From the NCBI GenBank assembly GCA_012841375.1, contig DUUV01000024.1:1-32086 (forward strand): a DNA stretch of 32,086 nucleotides, in the 5' to 3' direction. A program made the translations under genes and the position numbers. Each line of letters begins with the position of its first letter. The stretch's first letter is position 1. The notes below the pieces were generated by a model. That model was not told the origin of the DNA. It did not search any database and saw nothing but the letters and a program-made list of their open reading frames with translations. The DNA is from Candidatus Fermentithermobacillaceae bacterium. GTDB taxonomy: Bacteria > Bacillota > Sulfobacillia > Fermentithermobacillales > Fermentithermobacillaceae. Positions 25,974 to 32,086 of this stretch are shown piece after piece.

Positions 25974-26348
25974 TTACTTCTTCGGCCTCTTGGCGCCGTA
26001 CAGCGAACGACCCTGTTTGCGGTCGGCCACGCCGGCGGCGTCGAGGGTGCCCCTGACTATGTGATAACGAACGCCAGGAAGATCCCTTACACGGCCGCCC
26101 CGGACTAGCACAACCGAGTGCTCCTGCAGGTTGTGCCCGACGCCAGGGATATAAGCGGTAACCTCAATACCGTTGACTAGTCGGACACGAGCGATCTTCC
26201 GTAGTGCCGAGTTTGGCTTCTTTGGCTGAGTAGTGCGGACCACGGTGCAGACGCCGCGCTTGAAGGGATTGCCCCTAAGAGCACGGGACTTGGACTTCTC
26301 CCGCACGTGTTTGCGGCCCTGCCTTACCAGCTGGTTGATTGTCGGCAC
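25974..26348 (-). CDS. rpsL: 30S ribosomal protein S12 with natural Arg88
   Basis: S12 monitors codon-anticodon pairing at the A site. The 124 residues carry the invariant [19 protein letters not shown] with Lys43, and [20 protein letters not shown] with Asp89, the usual methylthiolation site. Position 88, almost always Lys, is Arg here (codon AGG, 26085-26087). In E. coli and mycobacteria Lys88Arg causes streptomycin resistance and raised accuracy. It starts with GTG. It follows the L7Ae-like gene by 3 bp. Confidence 0.97.
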   Translation of the reverse strand: MPTINQLVRQGRKHVREKSKSRALRGNPFKRGVCTVVRTTQPKKPNSALRKIARVRLVNGIEVTAYIPGVGHNLQEHSVVLVRGGRVRDLPGVRYHIVRGTLDAAGVADRKQGRSLYGAKRPKK

Positions 26349-26351
26349 CTT

Positions 26352-26672
26352 CTAACCCCCTTTTTCTGCCTCAGTTTGCCCATTTCCGGGCTCTCGGCCC
26401 GGCTCTTTCAAGATGGCGCAGGCAGATGCGCCTACCTTGAGGGAACAAAACTCGCCCAACTCCTTCATAGAATCAAAAAAAGACACAGGTATGCCCTTTT
26501 CCTGACACAGCCTAAGGAGGTTCTTGACGACGCGTTCTTCGGCGTCTTTCGCTACGTAGACCGCCTTACAAAGACCGTTCTGAACTGCCCTTTCGGCGGA
26601 TCTCACTCCCGGAAGCCGGTCCTTCCCGGCCCGTTGACGGTTCCCCCGCAAACTGAAAGGCCCGTTCGACAT
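26352..26672 (-). CDS. L7Ae/L30e-family kink-turn RNA-binding protein
   Basis: The product has 106 residues from the ATG that follows AGGAGG by 7 bases. The core RSAERAVQNGLCKAVYVAKD, then NLLRLCQEKGIPVSFFDSMK and the GEFCSLKVGASACAIL strand fit the L7Ae/L30e fold of the YbxF/RplGB family. These bind kink-turn RNA and are encoded before rpsL in many Bacillota. The N-terminus (NGPFSLRGNRQRAGKDRL) and a hydrophilic tail extend the core. It is the first gene of the super-operon, downstream of the promoter at 26717-26745. Confidence 0.88.
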   Translation of the reverse strand: MSNGPFSLRGNRQRAGKDRLPGVRSAERAVQNGLCKAVYVAKDAEERVVKNLLRLCQEKGIPVSFFDSMKELGEFCSLKVGASACAILKEPGREPGNGQTEAEKGG

Positions 26673-26716
26673 CGTGTTTCCTCCTGCTTGACAAACCAAA
26701 AAAGGCACGCTTTTAG

Positions 26717-26745
26717 AGTTTAGCACCCGCCAATTCCGGTGTCAA
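26717..26745 (-). promoter_or_regulatory. Strong sigma-A-type promoter of the super-operon
   Basis: On the minus strand, TTGACA (26740-26745, perfect -35) is followed after 17 bp by TAAACT (26717-26722). The next gene begins at 26672. It is the only near-consensus promoter I noticed in or upstream of the block from 26672 to 3930, so it may drive all these genes. Internal promoters hidden inside coding sequence cannot be excluded. Confidence 0.75.
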
Positions 26746-26778
26746 CGGCAGCTTAAGAAGGTATGTAAGCAGGGAAAA

Positions 26779-28431
26779 TCACCGTCGCCGGGCGCTCCTG
26801 CGACTCTGCCTTGGCCCTCCCTCAGGCAAGACAAAGAGGCGGTCGAGATAGAAACCCTCCTTGCAGGCGGATACCAACCCGGTCGCATGGGCCTCCAACC
26901 ATCCGAACACTTCTCTGCGCTTGCGGACAATTAGGAATCCCAGCGCCAAGGCGATAAGCGATATAAAGAACGCCGCGCTGCCAAAGGTCTCCTCGACAAG
27001 ATACAGGGGCGAAATCGTGTGAATTCCGAGTCCCGGAACGGTTCTTTGAAGTTCCCCGCTCCCAATGCCTATGGACATCCAAGAGAACGCCGTCAAGATG
27101 GCCAGAATCACCATGGGGATCTCCATGGACAAGGGCGCTTCGGCCGCGCCGCGAACTACCCGTGAAGGGTTCCCGCGGAACACCCTGATGTAGGAAGACC
27201 AAGAGTAAACCACGGTAAGCACGGCGCCGAAGCCGGCCAAAGCGAGGGCCCCGTATTGATGGCCGGCGAGAGCCCCCGCCAGGACCATATCCTTAGAGAA
27301 AAAGCCGCTCATGAACGGTACGCCCGAAAGGCCCATGACACCCACCAAGAAGGCCGCTCCGGTCACGGGCATCCTCGAGGCTGCGCCCGACAGGAGGTTC
27401 ATGTCCCTAGTACCGGTCGAATGCACCACGGAACCTGCGGCAAGAAAGAGGAGTGTCTTGAAAATGGCGTGGGACATGAGATGGAACTGAGCCCCAAGTA
27501 TGGCGCCGGTCCCAACCGCGAAAAACATGTAGCCCAGCTGGCTCATGGTGGAGAACGCCAACATCTTCTTAATATCATTGGCGTAAAGGGCCATGAGCGC
27601 CGAGGCCAGGATTGTAAGACCACCCGTCCACATCACGGTGCTTGCCCATCCCGGTATGGACCTGAGGACCGGGTAAAACCTCATCACCAGATAGACGCCG
27701 GCATTCATGACCGTGGCAGCGTCCAGGAGAGCAGAAGCCGAACTGGGCGCCTCCATGGCGCCCGGCAGCCAGACGTGCAGCGGGATCTGGGCCGACCGCA
27801 CCATTGCCGCCAACATGATCGCATAAGCCCCGGGTGCAATGAGGGCCGACGTCGCGCCCGGAAGGGCACCGGCAATCTCGGCGAGACCAAAGCCCCCGGC
27901 CTCGCTCCCGTAGTACAAGAGCCCTATGCCGAGAAGAAGCAGCAGGTCACTGGCCCTGCCAAACACTAGCGCTTTCTTGGCGCACGCCGGGGCGTCCGGG
28001 TTTTCTCTGTTGAACCCGACAAGTTGACACGTCAAGGTGGAACAAGCCATCCAAAAGGCAGCCATAATGAGGGCGTTCCCCGAGAGCGTCAGGCCATTGA
28101 CCGACCCTATGGTGAGGAGCACAAGAGAGTAGTACCGGGACGCGTCCCGCTCATGTGCCATGTAGCCGAGAGAATAGAGGAGAACCAGAGCCCCCAACAG
28201 GGACGACGCGAGGGCTACGAAGAAGCCGAGACCATCAACCGCGAGTCCAAAGGCAGCCTGTCCCCCGTGAACCCAAGGGACGGCGGATACGGCTACCGCG
28301 GCGGTAACCCCCCCGGTGCCGAGCGCTACGTAAGGCGCCGCCTTACCACCCCCCAGGACCCTAGACACCCATACCAGCAAAGCGCCTAAGAACGGCAGGA
28401 CAACCACAAGCACAAACGGCAGATCGGACAT
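26779..28431 (-). CDS. NuoL/MrpA-family membrane protein, orphan and divergent
   Basis: The 550-residue product has about 13-14 hydrophobic segments. An NADH-oxidoreductase chain 5 type N-terminus (about 64-140) leads into the proton-antiporter core (SAQIPLHVWLPGAMEAPSSA 213-232; KKMLAFSTMSQLGYMFFAVG 288-307; FHLMSHAIFKTLLFL 316-330; GFFSKDM 376-382). It ends at KEGFYLDRLFVLPE plus a basic tail and lacks the last helix of NuoL. Key proton-path residues differ: the TM5 Glu is Met128, the TM7 Lys is Arg212 and the His of ALIHAAT is Asp237. No other complex I, Mrp, hydrogenase or DabA gene is adjacent. The start was chosen for GAGGTG about 9 bases upstream. Function unknown. Confidence 0.88.
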   Translation of the reverse strand: MSDLPFVLVVVLPFLGALLVWVSRVLGGGKAAPYVALGTGGVTAAVAVSAVPWVHGGQAAFGLAVDGLGFFVALASSLLGALVLLYSLGYMAHERDASRYYSLVLLTIGSVNGLTLSGNALIMAAFWMACSTLTCQLVGFNRENPDAPACAKKALVFGRASDLLLLLGIGLLYYGSEAGGFGLAEIAGALPGATSALIAPGAYAIMLAAMVRSAQIPLHVWLPGAMEAPSSASALLDAATVMNAGVYLVMRFYPVLRSIPGWASTVMWTGGLTILASALMALYANDIKKMLAFSTMSQLGYMFFAVGTGAILGAQFHLMSHAIFKTLLFLAAGSVVHSTGTRDMNLLSGAASRMPVTGAAFLVGVMGLSGVPFMSGFFSKDMVLAGALAGHQYGALALAGFGAVLTVVYSWSSYIRVFRGNPSRVVRGAAEAPLSMEIPMVILAILTAFSWMSIGIGSGELQRTVPGLGIHTISPLYLVEETFGSAAFFISLIALALGFLIVRKRREVFGWLEAHATGLVSACKEGFYLDRLFVLPEGGPRQSRRSARRR

Positions 28432-28481
28432 TACGACAGCACCTCGACGGCAGGAACGATATGGAGCTTTTTGTGACACGC

Positions 28482-28501
28482 CCACAAGTCCGTCCTTGTG
28501 G
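28482..28501 (-). promoter_or_regulatory. Leader hairpin before the NuoL-like gene
   Basis: CCACAAG (28482-28488) and CTTGTGG (28495-28501) form a perfect 7-bp stem with a 6-base loop. It lies between the predicted promoter and the start codon, about 50 bp before the gene. It could be a regulatory leader element or chance. No U-tract follows it. Confidence 0.3.
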
Positions 28502-28525
28502 TTGCGAGCACAAACCGCACTACTG

Positions 28526-28554
28526 ATGATAGCATTCGTCCACAGCCGGTTCAA
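28526..28554 (-). promoter_or_regulatory. Sigma-A-type promoter for the NuoL-like gene
   Basis: On the minus strand, TTGAAC (28549-28554) and TATCAT (28526-28531) are separated by 17 bp. The NuoL-like gene starts 95 bp downstream at 28431. Good spacing and hexamers suggest that the gene is expressed independently of rpoC. Confidence 0.6.
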
Positions 28555-28708
28555 CACGCCGCGACCCGGGCCTCACACCGGGGACCTAGGCCGCACATTC
28601 GCTGCCGCGCATGCGGATCGCGCACCAAGCGGGCGCCCGGGCGGCAGATAGTGTCTGCACACCTACGTTGCGCACCGGCGGGGAGTATTAGCCGTGGGAC
28701 ATGTGCAC

Positions 28709-28819
28709 CCGTGAGGATGTCTTGCGGGACATAGCGCCTGTAGAGATGTCTTGCAGGAAATATGCGCCTGTGGGGATGTTCTGCGGGACATACGCCCGGG
28801 TGGGGATATGTCCCGCAGA
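28709..28819. repeat. Four tandem units of about 30 bp
   Basis: Four degenerate units begin near 28711, 28740, 28770 and 28800 with the consensus GTGGGGATGTYTTGCGGGACATA followed by a CGC-rich joint. The fourth unit is altered so that its end reads ATGTCCCGCAG, the reverse complement of the previous unit's end. The array ends 6-7 bp before the stop codon of the minus-strand hydrolase. Confidence 0.8.
28781..28818 (-). terminator. 12-bp perfect hairpin just after the hydrolase gene
   Basis: CTGCGGGACATA (28781-28792) and TATGTCCCGCAG (28807-28818) are perfect reverse complements with a 14-base loop. They lie 7 bp downstream of the stop codon of the minus-strand hydrolase. The position fits a transcription terminator or mRNA-stabilising element. 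No U-run follows on the minus strand, so intrinsic termination is unproven. Confidence 0.4.
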
Positions 28820-28825
28820 TTTGGA

Positions 28826-29485
28826 CTATATTGCTGGGATCCAGACCTCTGTATCGCCGCGAGGGCCGTCGGGACTGAGTTCCACTGAGAACTCGCCGGC
28901 CGGCAGTCTCTTGACGGAGCTCCATTGGGCGGCGAACTCCTCAGGCCCGGCTATGGGCCAATCGGCGATGTAACCGGTCTTGAAATGCATGGCGACTGCG
29001 ACTCTGGGGTTCAGCGCCCTCACGACGCGGGCGGCCGTCTTCCCGTCAATGGTATAGTGACCTCCTACAGGGACCAGCAGGACATCGCACTTGCCGATGG
29101 CCGCCACGGCCTTCGCGTCGAGCTCGTGTCCCAAGTCCCCCAGGTGAACCACGGTCATCCCGGGCATCTCCATCACGAAGACGGCGTTTGCCCCTCGCTT
29201 GGAGCCTCCCTCGCCGTCGTGGAAGGAGGCGACGGTGCGGAACCGGACATCACCTATCGTCTCATCAACTTGAGCCACTTCCTTGCCCGAAAGACCCCTG
29301 AGGACTCGCGGAGACCCTTTCAACCCGTCGATGCCGTTGTGATCGTGGTGTTCGTGTGAGACCGTCACCACGTCACAATCAAGCGAGATAGGAGGGTAAG
29401 GCACCGAAGACGCGAAGGGGTCCGTTACTATCCTCACCCCTGCCGGCGAAACCAGACTGAACGCAGCATGACCTAACCACTTCAT
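28826..29485 (-). CDS. Metallo-beta-lactamase-fold hydrolase (UlaG/UPF0173-like)
   Basis: The 219-residue product begins MKWLGHAAFSLVSPAGVRIV with an N-terminal His6, like the UPF0173 and UlaG-like single-domain hydrolases. The di-metal motif HEHHDH (44-49) is followed by HLGDLGHELD and PVGGHYTIDGKTA, with a late His in AVAMHFKTGY. These are the expected ligand positions. The substrate cannot be told. I chose the ATG at 29485 because GGGAGGTG lies about 8 bases upstream. It sits between rpoC and the NuoL-like gene, where most relatives have none of these genes. Confidence 0.88.
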   Translation of the reverse strand: MKWLGHAAFSLVSPAGVRIVTDPFASSVPYPPISLDCDVVTVSHEHHDHNGIDGLKGSPRVLRGLSGKEVAQVDETIGDVRFRTVASFHDGEGGSKRGANAVFVMEMPGMTVVHLGDLGHELDAKAVAAIGKCDVLLVPVGGHYTIDGKTAARVVRALNPRVAVAMHFKTGYIADWPIAGPEEFAAQWSSVKRLPAGEFSVELSPDGPRGDTEVWIPAI

Positions 29486-29537
29486 GTTGGCGCACCTCCC
29501 GGTTATATATCTGACCTCGGTGGTCACCGTGGCCTTG

Positions 29538-29566
29538 ACCCTATAGACACCGGACGCCGGTTTCAA
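29538..29566 (-). promoter_or_regulatory. Weak promoter candidate for the hydrolase gene
   Basis: On the minus strand, TTGAAA (29561-29566) lies 17 bp from TAGGGT (29538-29543) or 15 bp from TATAGG (29540-29545). The -35 hexamer falls in the loop of the rpoC-distal hairpin. It is a weak match. The hydrolase might equally be read from rpoC transcription. Confidence 0.25.
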
Positions 29567-29580
29567 TGACCGGCGTCCGG
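29550..29580. terminator. 12-bp GC-rich hairpin after rpoC
   Basis: CCGGACGCCGGT (29550-29561) and ACCGGCGTCCGG (29569-29580) are a perfect 12-bp stem with a 7-base loop, 8 bp beyond the rpoC stop codon. The position suggests an rpoC terminator. However, the T5 run (29582-29586) is on the plus-strand 3' side, whereas minus-strand transcripts would have no U-tract after the stem. So it looks like an intrinsic terminator in the direction opposite to rpoC. Confidence 0.5.
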
Positions 29581-29587
29581 GTTTTTC

Positions 29588-32086
29588 CTACTCCAGTTCG
29601 TCTCCAGTGCCCGCTATATCCTGGGCGACTTCCTCTTCCAGTGGAGGCGCCCGCCGTACATCGATCTGCGAGTACCTGGCCATACCGGTACCTGCGGGTA
29701 TGAGTTTCCCGATGATCACGTTCTCCTTAAGCCCCAACAGGTCGTCTACCCTGCCCTTGACCGCGGCTTCGGTGAGGACCCTTGTCGTCTCCTGGAAAGA
29801 CGCGGCTGACAGGAACGACTCGGTTGCGAGTGACGCCTTGGTGATGCCGAGGATAACGGGTTTTCCAATGGCGGGCTCACCGCCTTTTTCAAAGGCAAGC
29901 GCGTTGGCGTCGGCGAACTCGTGGACATTGACGACGCCTCCGGGCAGGAGTTCGGTGTCACCCGGCTCGTCTACTCTGATCTTCCGGATCATCTGCCTCA
30001 CGATGACCTCGATGTGTTTGTCGGAGATGTCGATTCCCTGGAGCCTGTAGACACGCTGCACCTCGGCGACGAGATAATCCTCGACGGCACTGACTCCCTT
30101 GACTCTCAAGAGGTCGTGGGGGTTTATGGAGCCTTCGGTCAGAGGCTGCCCTGCCTCCACAACCTGGCCGTCGGTTACCTTGACGAGGGCGCCGTACGGC
30201 ACCACCGTTACCGTCTGGTCGCCTTCAGCCGACGTGATGCGTATCTCCCGTTTCCTGTCGCCTTCGGCGATCTCGACCACACCGGAGATCTCCGCGATGG
30301 CCGCCTGGCCCTTGGGCTTCCTGGCCTCAAACAACTCTTCAACTCTGGGCAATCCTTGGGTGATGTCCTCGCCGGCGATTCCTCCCAGGTGGAACGTACG
30401 GAGAGTCAGCTGGGTGCCCGGTTCTCCGATTGACTGGGCAGCGACGGTACCCACTGACTCACCTACCTGCACCAGACCACCCGACGCAAGGTCACGGCCG
30501 TAGCACTTCACGCATACCCCGTGCCTGGTCTCGCAGGCAAGGACCGACCGCACTTCGACTTCTGCAATGCCGGCGTCGACAATCCTCTGAGCCGCGTCCT
30601 CATCGATCTCATGGTTGGCTTCGACGATTGTCTCTCCCGTAGCGGGATCGAGGACGTCCTTAAGGGCGAACCTGCCCACAAGGCGGTCATACAAGCTCTC
30701 TACAAGCTCTCCGTCGATCTTGATCTCCCGCACGGTGATGCCGCTCTCGGTACCGCAGTCCTCTTCCCTCACTATCACATCCTGGGCTACGTCCACGAGA
30801 CGCCTGGTGAGGTATCCTGAGTCGGCCGTACGGAGAGCGGTGTCAACGAGGCCTTTTCGCTGTCCGTGGGTCGAGGTGAAGTACTCAAGCACCGTCAGCC
30901 CTTCCCGGAAGTTTGACCTTACAGGCTGCTCGACCATTCGCCCCGACGGGTCAACCACGATGCCGCGCATACCACCCAGCTGGGAGATCTGCTGCGGGTT
31001 GCCCCGGGCGCCCGAGTTAACCATCATGATAACCGGGTTGCGTGGATCGAAAGCCTTCCTCATCGCCTCGGTTACCTTGTCGGTGGTATCACGCCAGATG
31101 GAAATGATCTTGTCGTACCGCTCATCCTTTGTGAGGAAACCCATCTGGTACTGATTTTCCACCTCAGCCACTTTGGCCTCGGCTTCCTTCAGCAACTCGG
31201 GCTTCTCTTCCGGGATGGTGATGTCGGTTATGGAGATGGTCGACCCCGCCTTGGTGGCATAGGTGAATCCCAGGTCCTTGATTCCGTCCAGCATGTTGGC
31301 CGCTTTCTCCATACCGTACTTGCGTATGCAGTCCAAAAGGAGCTTACCCAAGGGCTTTCTGTCGACAACCATGTTGACGAATCTGAGTCCCTCGGGAAGC
31401 ACCTGATTGAATATGCAGCGTCCGACGGTCGTCTCGATCCTCTCGCCCGAATGAATGCGGACGAGTATTCTCTCATGCAGCCTGATGGCGCCTACGTCGT
31501 AGGCCAGTATCGCCGCGTCTTCAGACTCGAAGGGCTTCAGGTCCTTGGTCTCGCGGTCGTCCTCGTCGATCAGGGTAAGGTAGTAGACCCCCAAAACCAC
31601 GTCCTTCTGAGGGGTAACCGAGGGTGACCCGTCTTTCGGAAGCAGTAGGTTCCGGTTGGAGGCCATAAGGACTCTCGCCTCGGCCTGAGCTTCCGCCGAG
31701 AGAGGAACGTGGACGGGCATCTGGTCTCCGTCAAAGTCGGCGTTATAGGGCGGGCAGACCAGCGGGTGAATCTGGATGGCGCGCCCTTCCACCAACACGG
31801 GCTCAAACGCCTGAATCGATAGCCTGTGAAGCGTAGGAGCGCGGTTCAGGAGGACCAAGTGCTCCTTGATGACTTCCTCAAGGACGTCCCACACTTCCGG
31901 CCTTGCCCGTTCAACCAACCGCCTGGCGCTCTTGATATTGTGGGCATCGCCGCTCTCGACAAGCTTCTTCATGACGAAGGGCTTGAAGAGCTCCAAGGCC
32001 ATTTCCTTGGGAAGACCGCACTGGTGGAATTTCAGGCTGGGACCGACCACGATAACGCTGCGTCCCGAGTAGTCCACACGCTTCCC
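29588..32086 (-). CDS. rpoC: RNA polymerase subunit beta-prime, C-terminal part (partial)
   Basis: The 832 residues in the window continue in frame past the right edge, so the 5' part of the gene is missing. Present are the double-psi barrel with the catalytic Mg loop NADFDGDQM (near 31718-31741), the bridge-helix region [17 protein letters not shown], and the trigger-loop region [20 protein letters not shown]. The second zinc site ([15 protein letters not shown]) and the C-terminal switch region follow. The motif is followed by Pro-Val-His rather than Ala-Val-His and preceded by CPPY, which resembles archaeal sequences. Otherwise it is a normal bacterial subunit. Confidence 0.97.
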   Translation of the reverse strand, partial: GKRVDYSGRSVIVVGPSLKFHQCGLPKEMALELFKPFVMKKLVESGDAHNIKSARRLVERARPEVWDVLEEVIKEHLVLLNRAPTLHRLSIQAFEPVLVEGRAIQIHPLVCPPYNADFDGDQMPVHVPLSAEAQAEARVLMASNRNLLLPKDGSPSVTPQKDVVLGVYYLTLIDEDDRETKDLKPFESEDAAILAYDVGAIRLHERILVRIHSGERIETTVGRCIFNQVLPEGLRFVNMVVDRKPLGKLLLDCIRKYGMEKAANMLDGIKDLGFTYATKAGSTISITDITIPEEKPELLKEAEAKVAEVENQYQMGFLTKDERYDKIISIWRDTTDKVTEAMRKAFDPRNPVIMMVNSGARGNPQQISQLGGMRGIVVDPSGRMVEQPVRSNFREGLTVLEYFTSTHGQRKGLVDTALRTADSGYLTRRLVDVAQDVIVREEDCGTESGITVREIKIDGELVESLYDRLVGRFALKDVLDPATGETIVEANHEIDEDAAQRIVDAGIAEVEVRSVLACETRHGVCVKCYGRDLASGGLVQVGESVGTVAAQSIGEPGTQLTLRTFHLGGIAGEDITQGLPRVEELFEARKPKGQAAIAEISGVVEIAEGDRKREIRITSAEGDQTVTVVPYGALVKVTDGQVVEAGQPLTEGSINPHDLLRVKGVSAVEDYLVAEVQRVYRLQGIDISDKHIEVIVRQMIRKIRVDEPGDTELLPGGVVNVHEFADANALAFEKGGEPAIGKPVILGITKASLATESFLSAASFQETTRVLTEAAVKGRVDDLLGLKENVIIGKLIPAGTGMARYSQIDVRRAPPLEEEVAQDIAGTGDELE

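Larger units (their letters stand above)
28432..28825. other. Intergenic region with repeats and a promoter
   Basis: Nearly 400 bp without a convincing gene. It contains a promoter for the NuoL-like gene (28526-28554), a leader hairpin (28482-28501), a G/C-rich unstructured part (28555-28700), and a 30-bp tandem repeat ending in a long hairpin (28709-28819). A 124-codon minus-strand frame across the repeat gives a low-complexity, Arg/Pro/His-rich translation and is not supported. Confidence 0.6.

Noticed and set aside
28551-28925. 124-codon minus-strand frame with 10-residue repeats
   Set aside because: The periodicity simply reflects the 30-bp DNA repeat. The translation is Arg/Pro/His-rich, has no ribosome binding site of note and overlaps the hydrolase gene.
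1-32086. tRNA, rRNA, riboswitch or transposase genes
   Set aside because: I looked for tRNA-like cloverleafs, T-box or common riboswitch cores and transposase motifs and found none that I could support.

Overview
The window is a chromosomal segment of about 57% G+C by eye, dominated by one very long minus-strand translation super-operon. The str, S10, spc and alpha clusters are fused, followed by an ECF transporter module and truA. The gene order rpoC / L7Ae-like protein / rpsL / rpsG / fusA / tuf / rpsJ to rplQ / ecfA1 / ecfA2 / ecfT / truA, the purine-rich Shine-Dalgarno sequences, the zinc-lid adenylate kinase, the zinc-type S14 and an EF-Tu carrying a Cys-rich insertion all point to a Bacillota (clostridial-type, possibly thermophilic or deep-branching) bacterium. 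I cannot name the genus.

Layout from left to right. Positions 1-1336 are largely non-coding and repeat-rich: a 94-bp tandem duplication, a 62-bp-period duplication, several perfect palindromes and two short minus-strand reading frames that may be gene remnants. Positions 1337-3702 carry three plus-strand genes: an unrecognised membrane-anchored protein, an SPFH-domain membrane protein and a ribbon-helix-helix protein directly behind it. Positions 3703-3929 are a gene-less stretch that reminds me of group II intron RNA. From 3930 to 26672 runs the minus-strand super-operon, which starts from a good sigma-A-type promoter at 26717-26745. Positions 26779-28431 encode an isolated NuoL/MrpA-family membrane protein with its own promoter. 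Positions 28432-28825 are non-coding with a 30-bp tandem repeat and a 12-bp hairpin. Positions 28826-29485 encode a metallo-beta-lactamase-fold hydrolase. Positions 29588-32086 hold the C-terminal part of rpoC, which runs off the right edge.

The super-operon supplies most of the ribosome (27 r-protein genes plus the L7Ae-like protein), elongation factors G and Tu, IF-1, the Sec channel, adenylate kinase, methionine aminopeptidase, the RNA polymerase alpha subunit, a pseudouridine synthase and an energizing module for vitamin or metal uptake. Genes are packed with gaps of about 0-43 bp (about 80-115 bp only before map and truA) or short ATGA/GTGA overlaps, which implies translational coupling.

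The main oddities are: rpmD (L30) is absent, with rpsE overlapping rplO; rplM-rpsI do not follow truA; many r-protein genes use GTG or TTG starts; S12 naturally has Arg at the streptomycin-resistance position 88; RpoC has Pro inside the otherwise near-invariant catalytic loop; and the orphan NuoL-like protein has lost the TM5 Glu and TM7 Lys used for proton pumping. No tRNA, rRNA, CRISPR array or transposase was seen.
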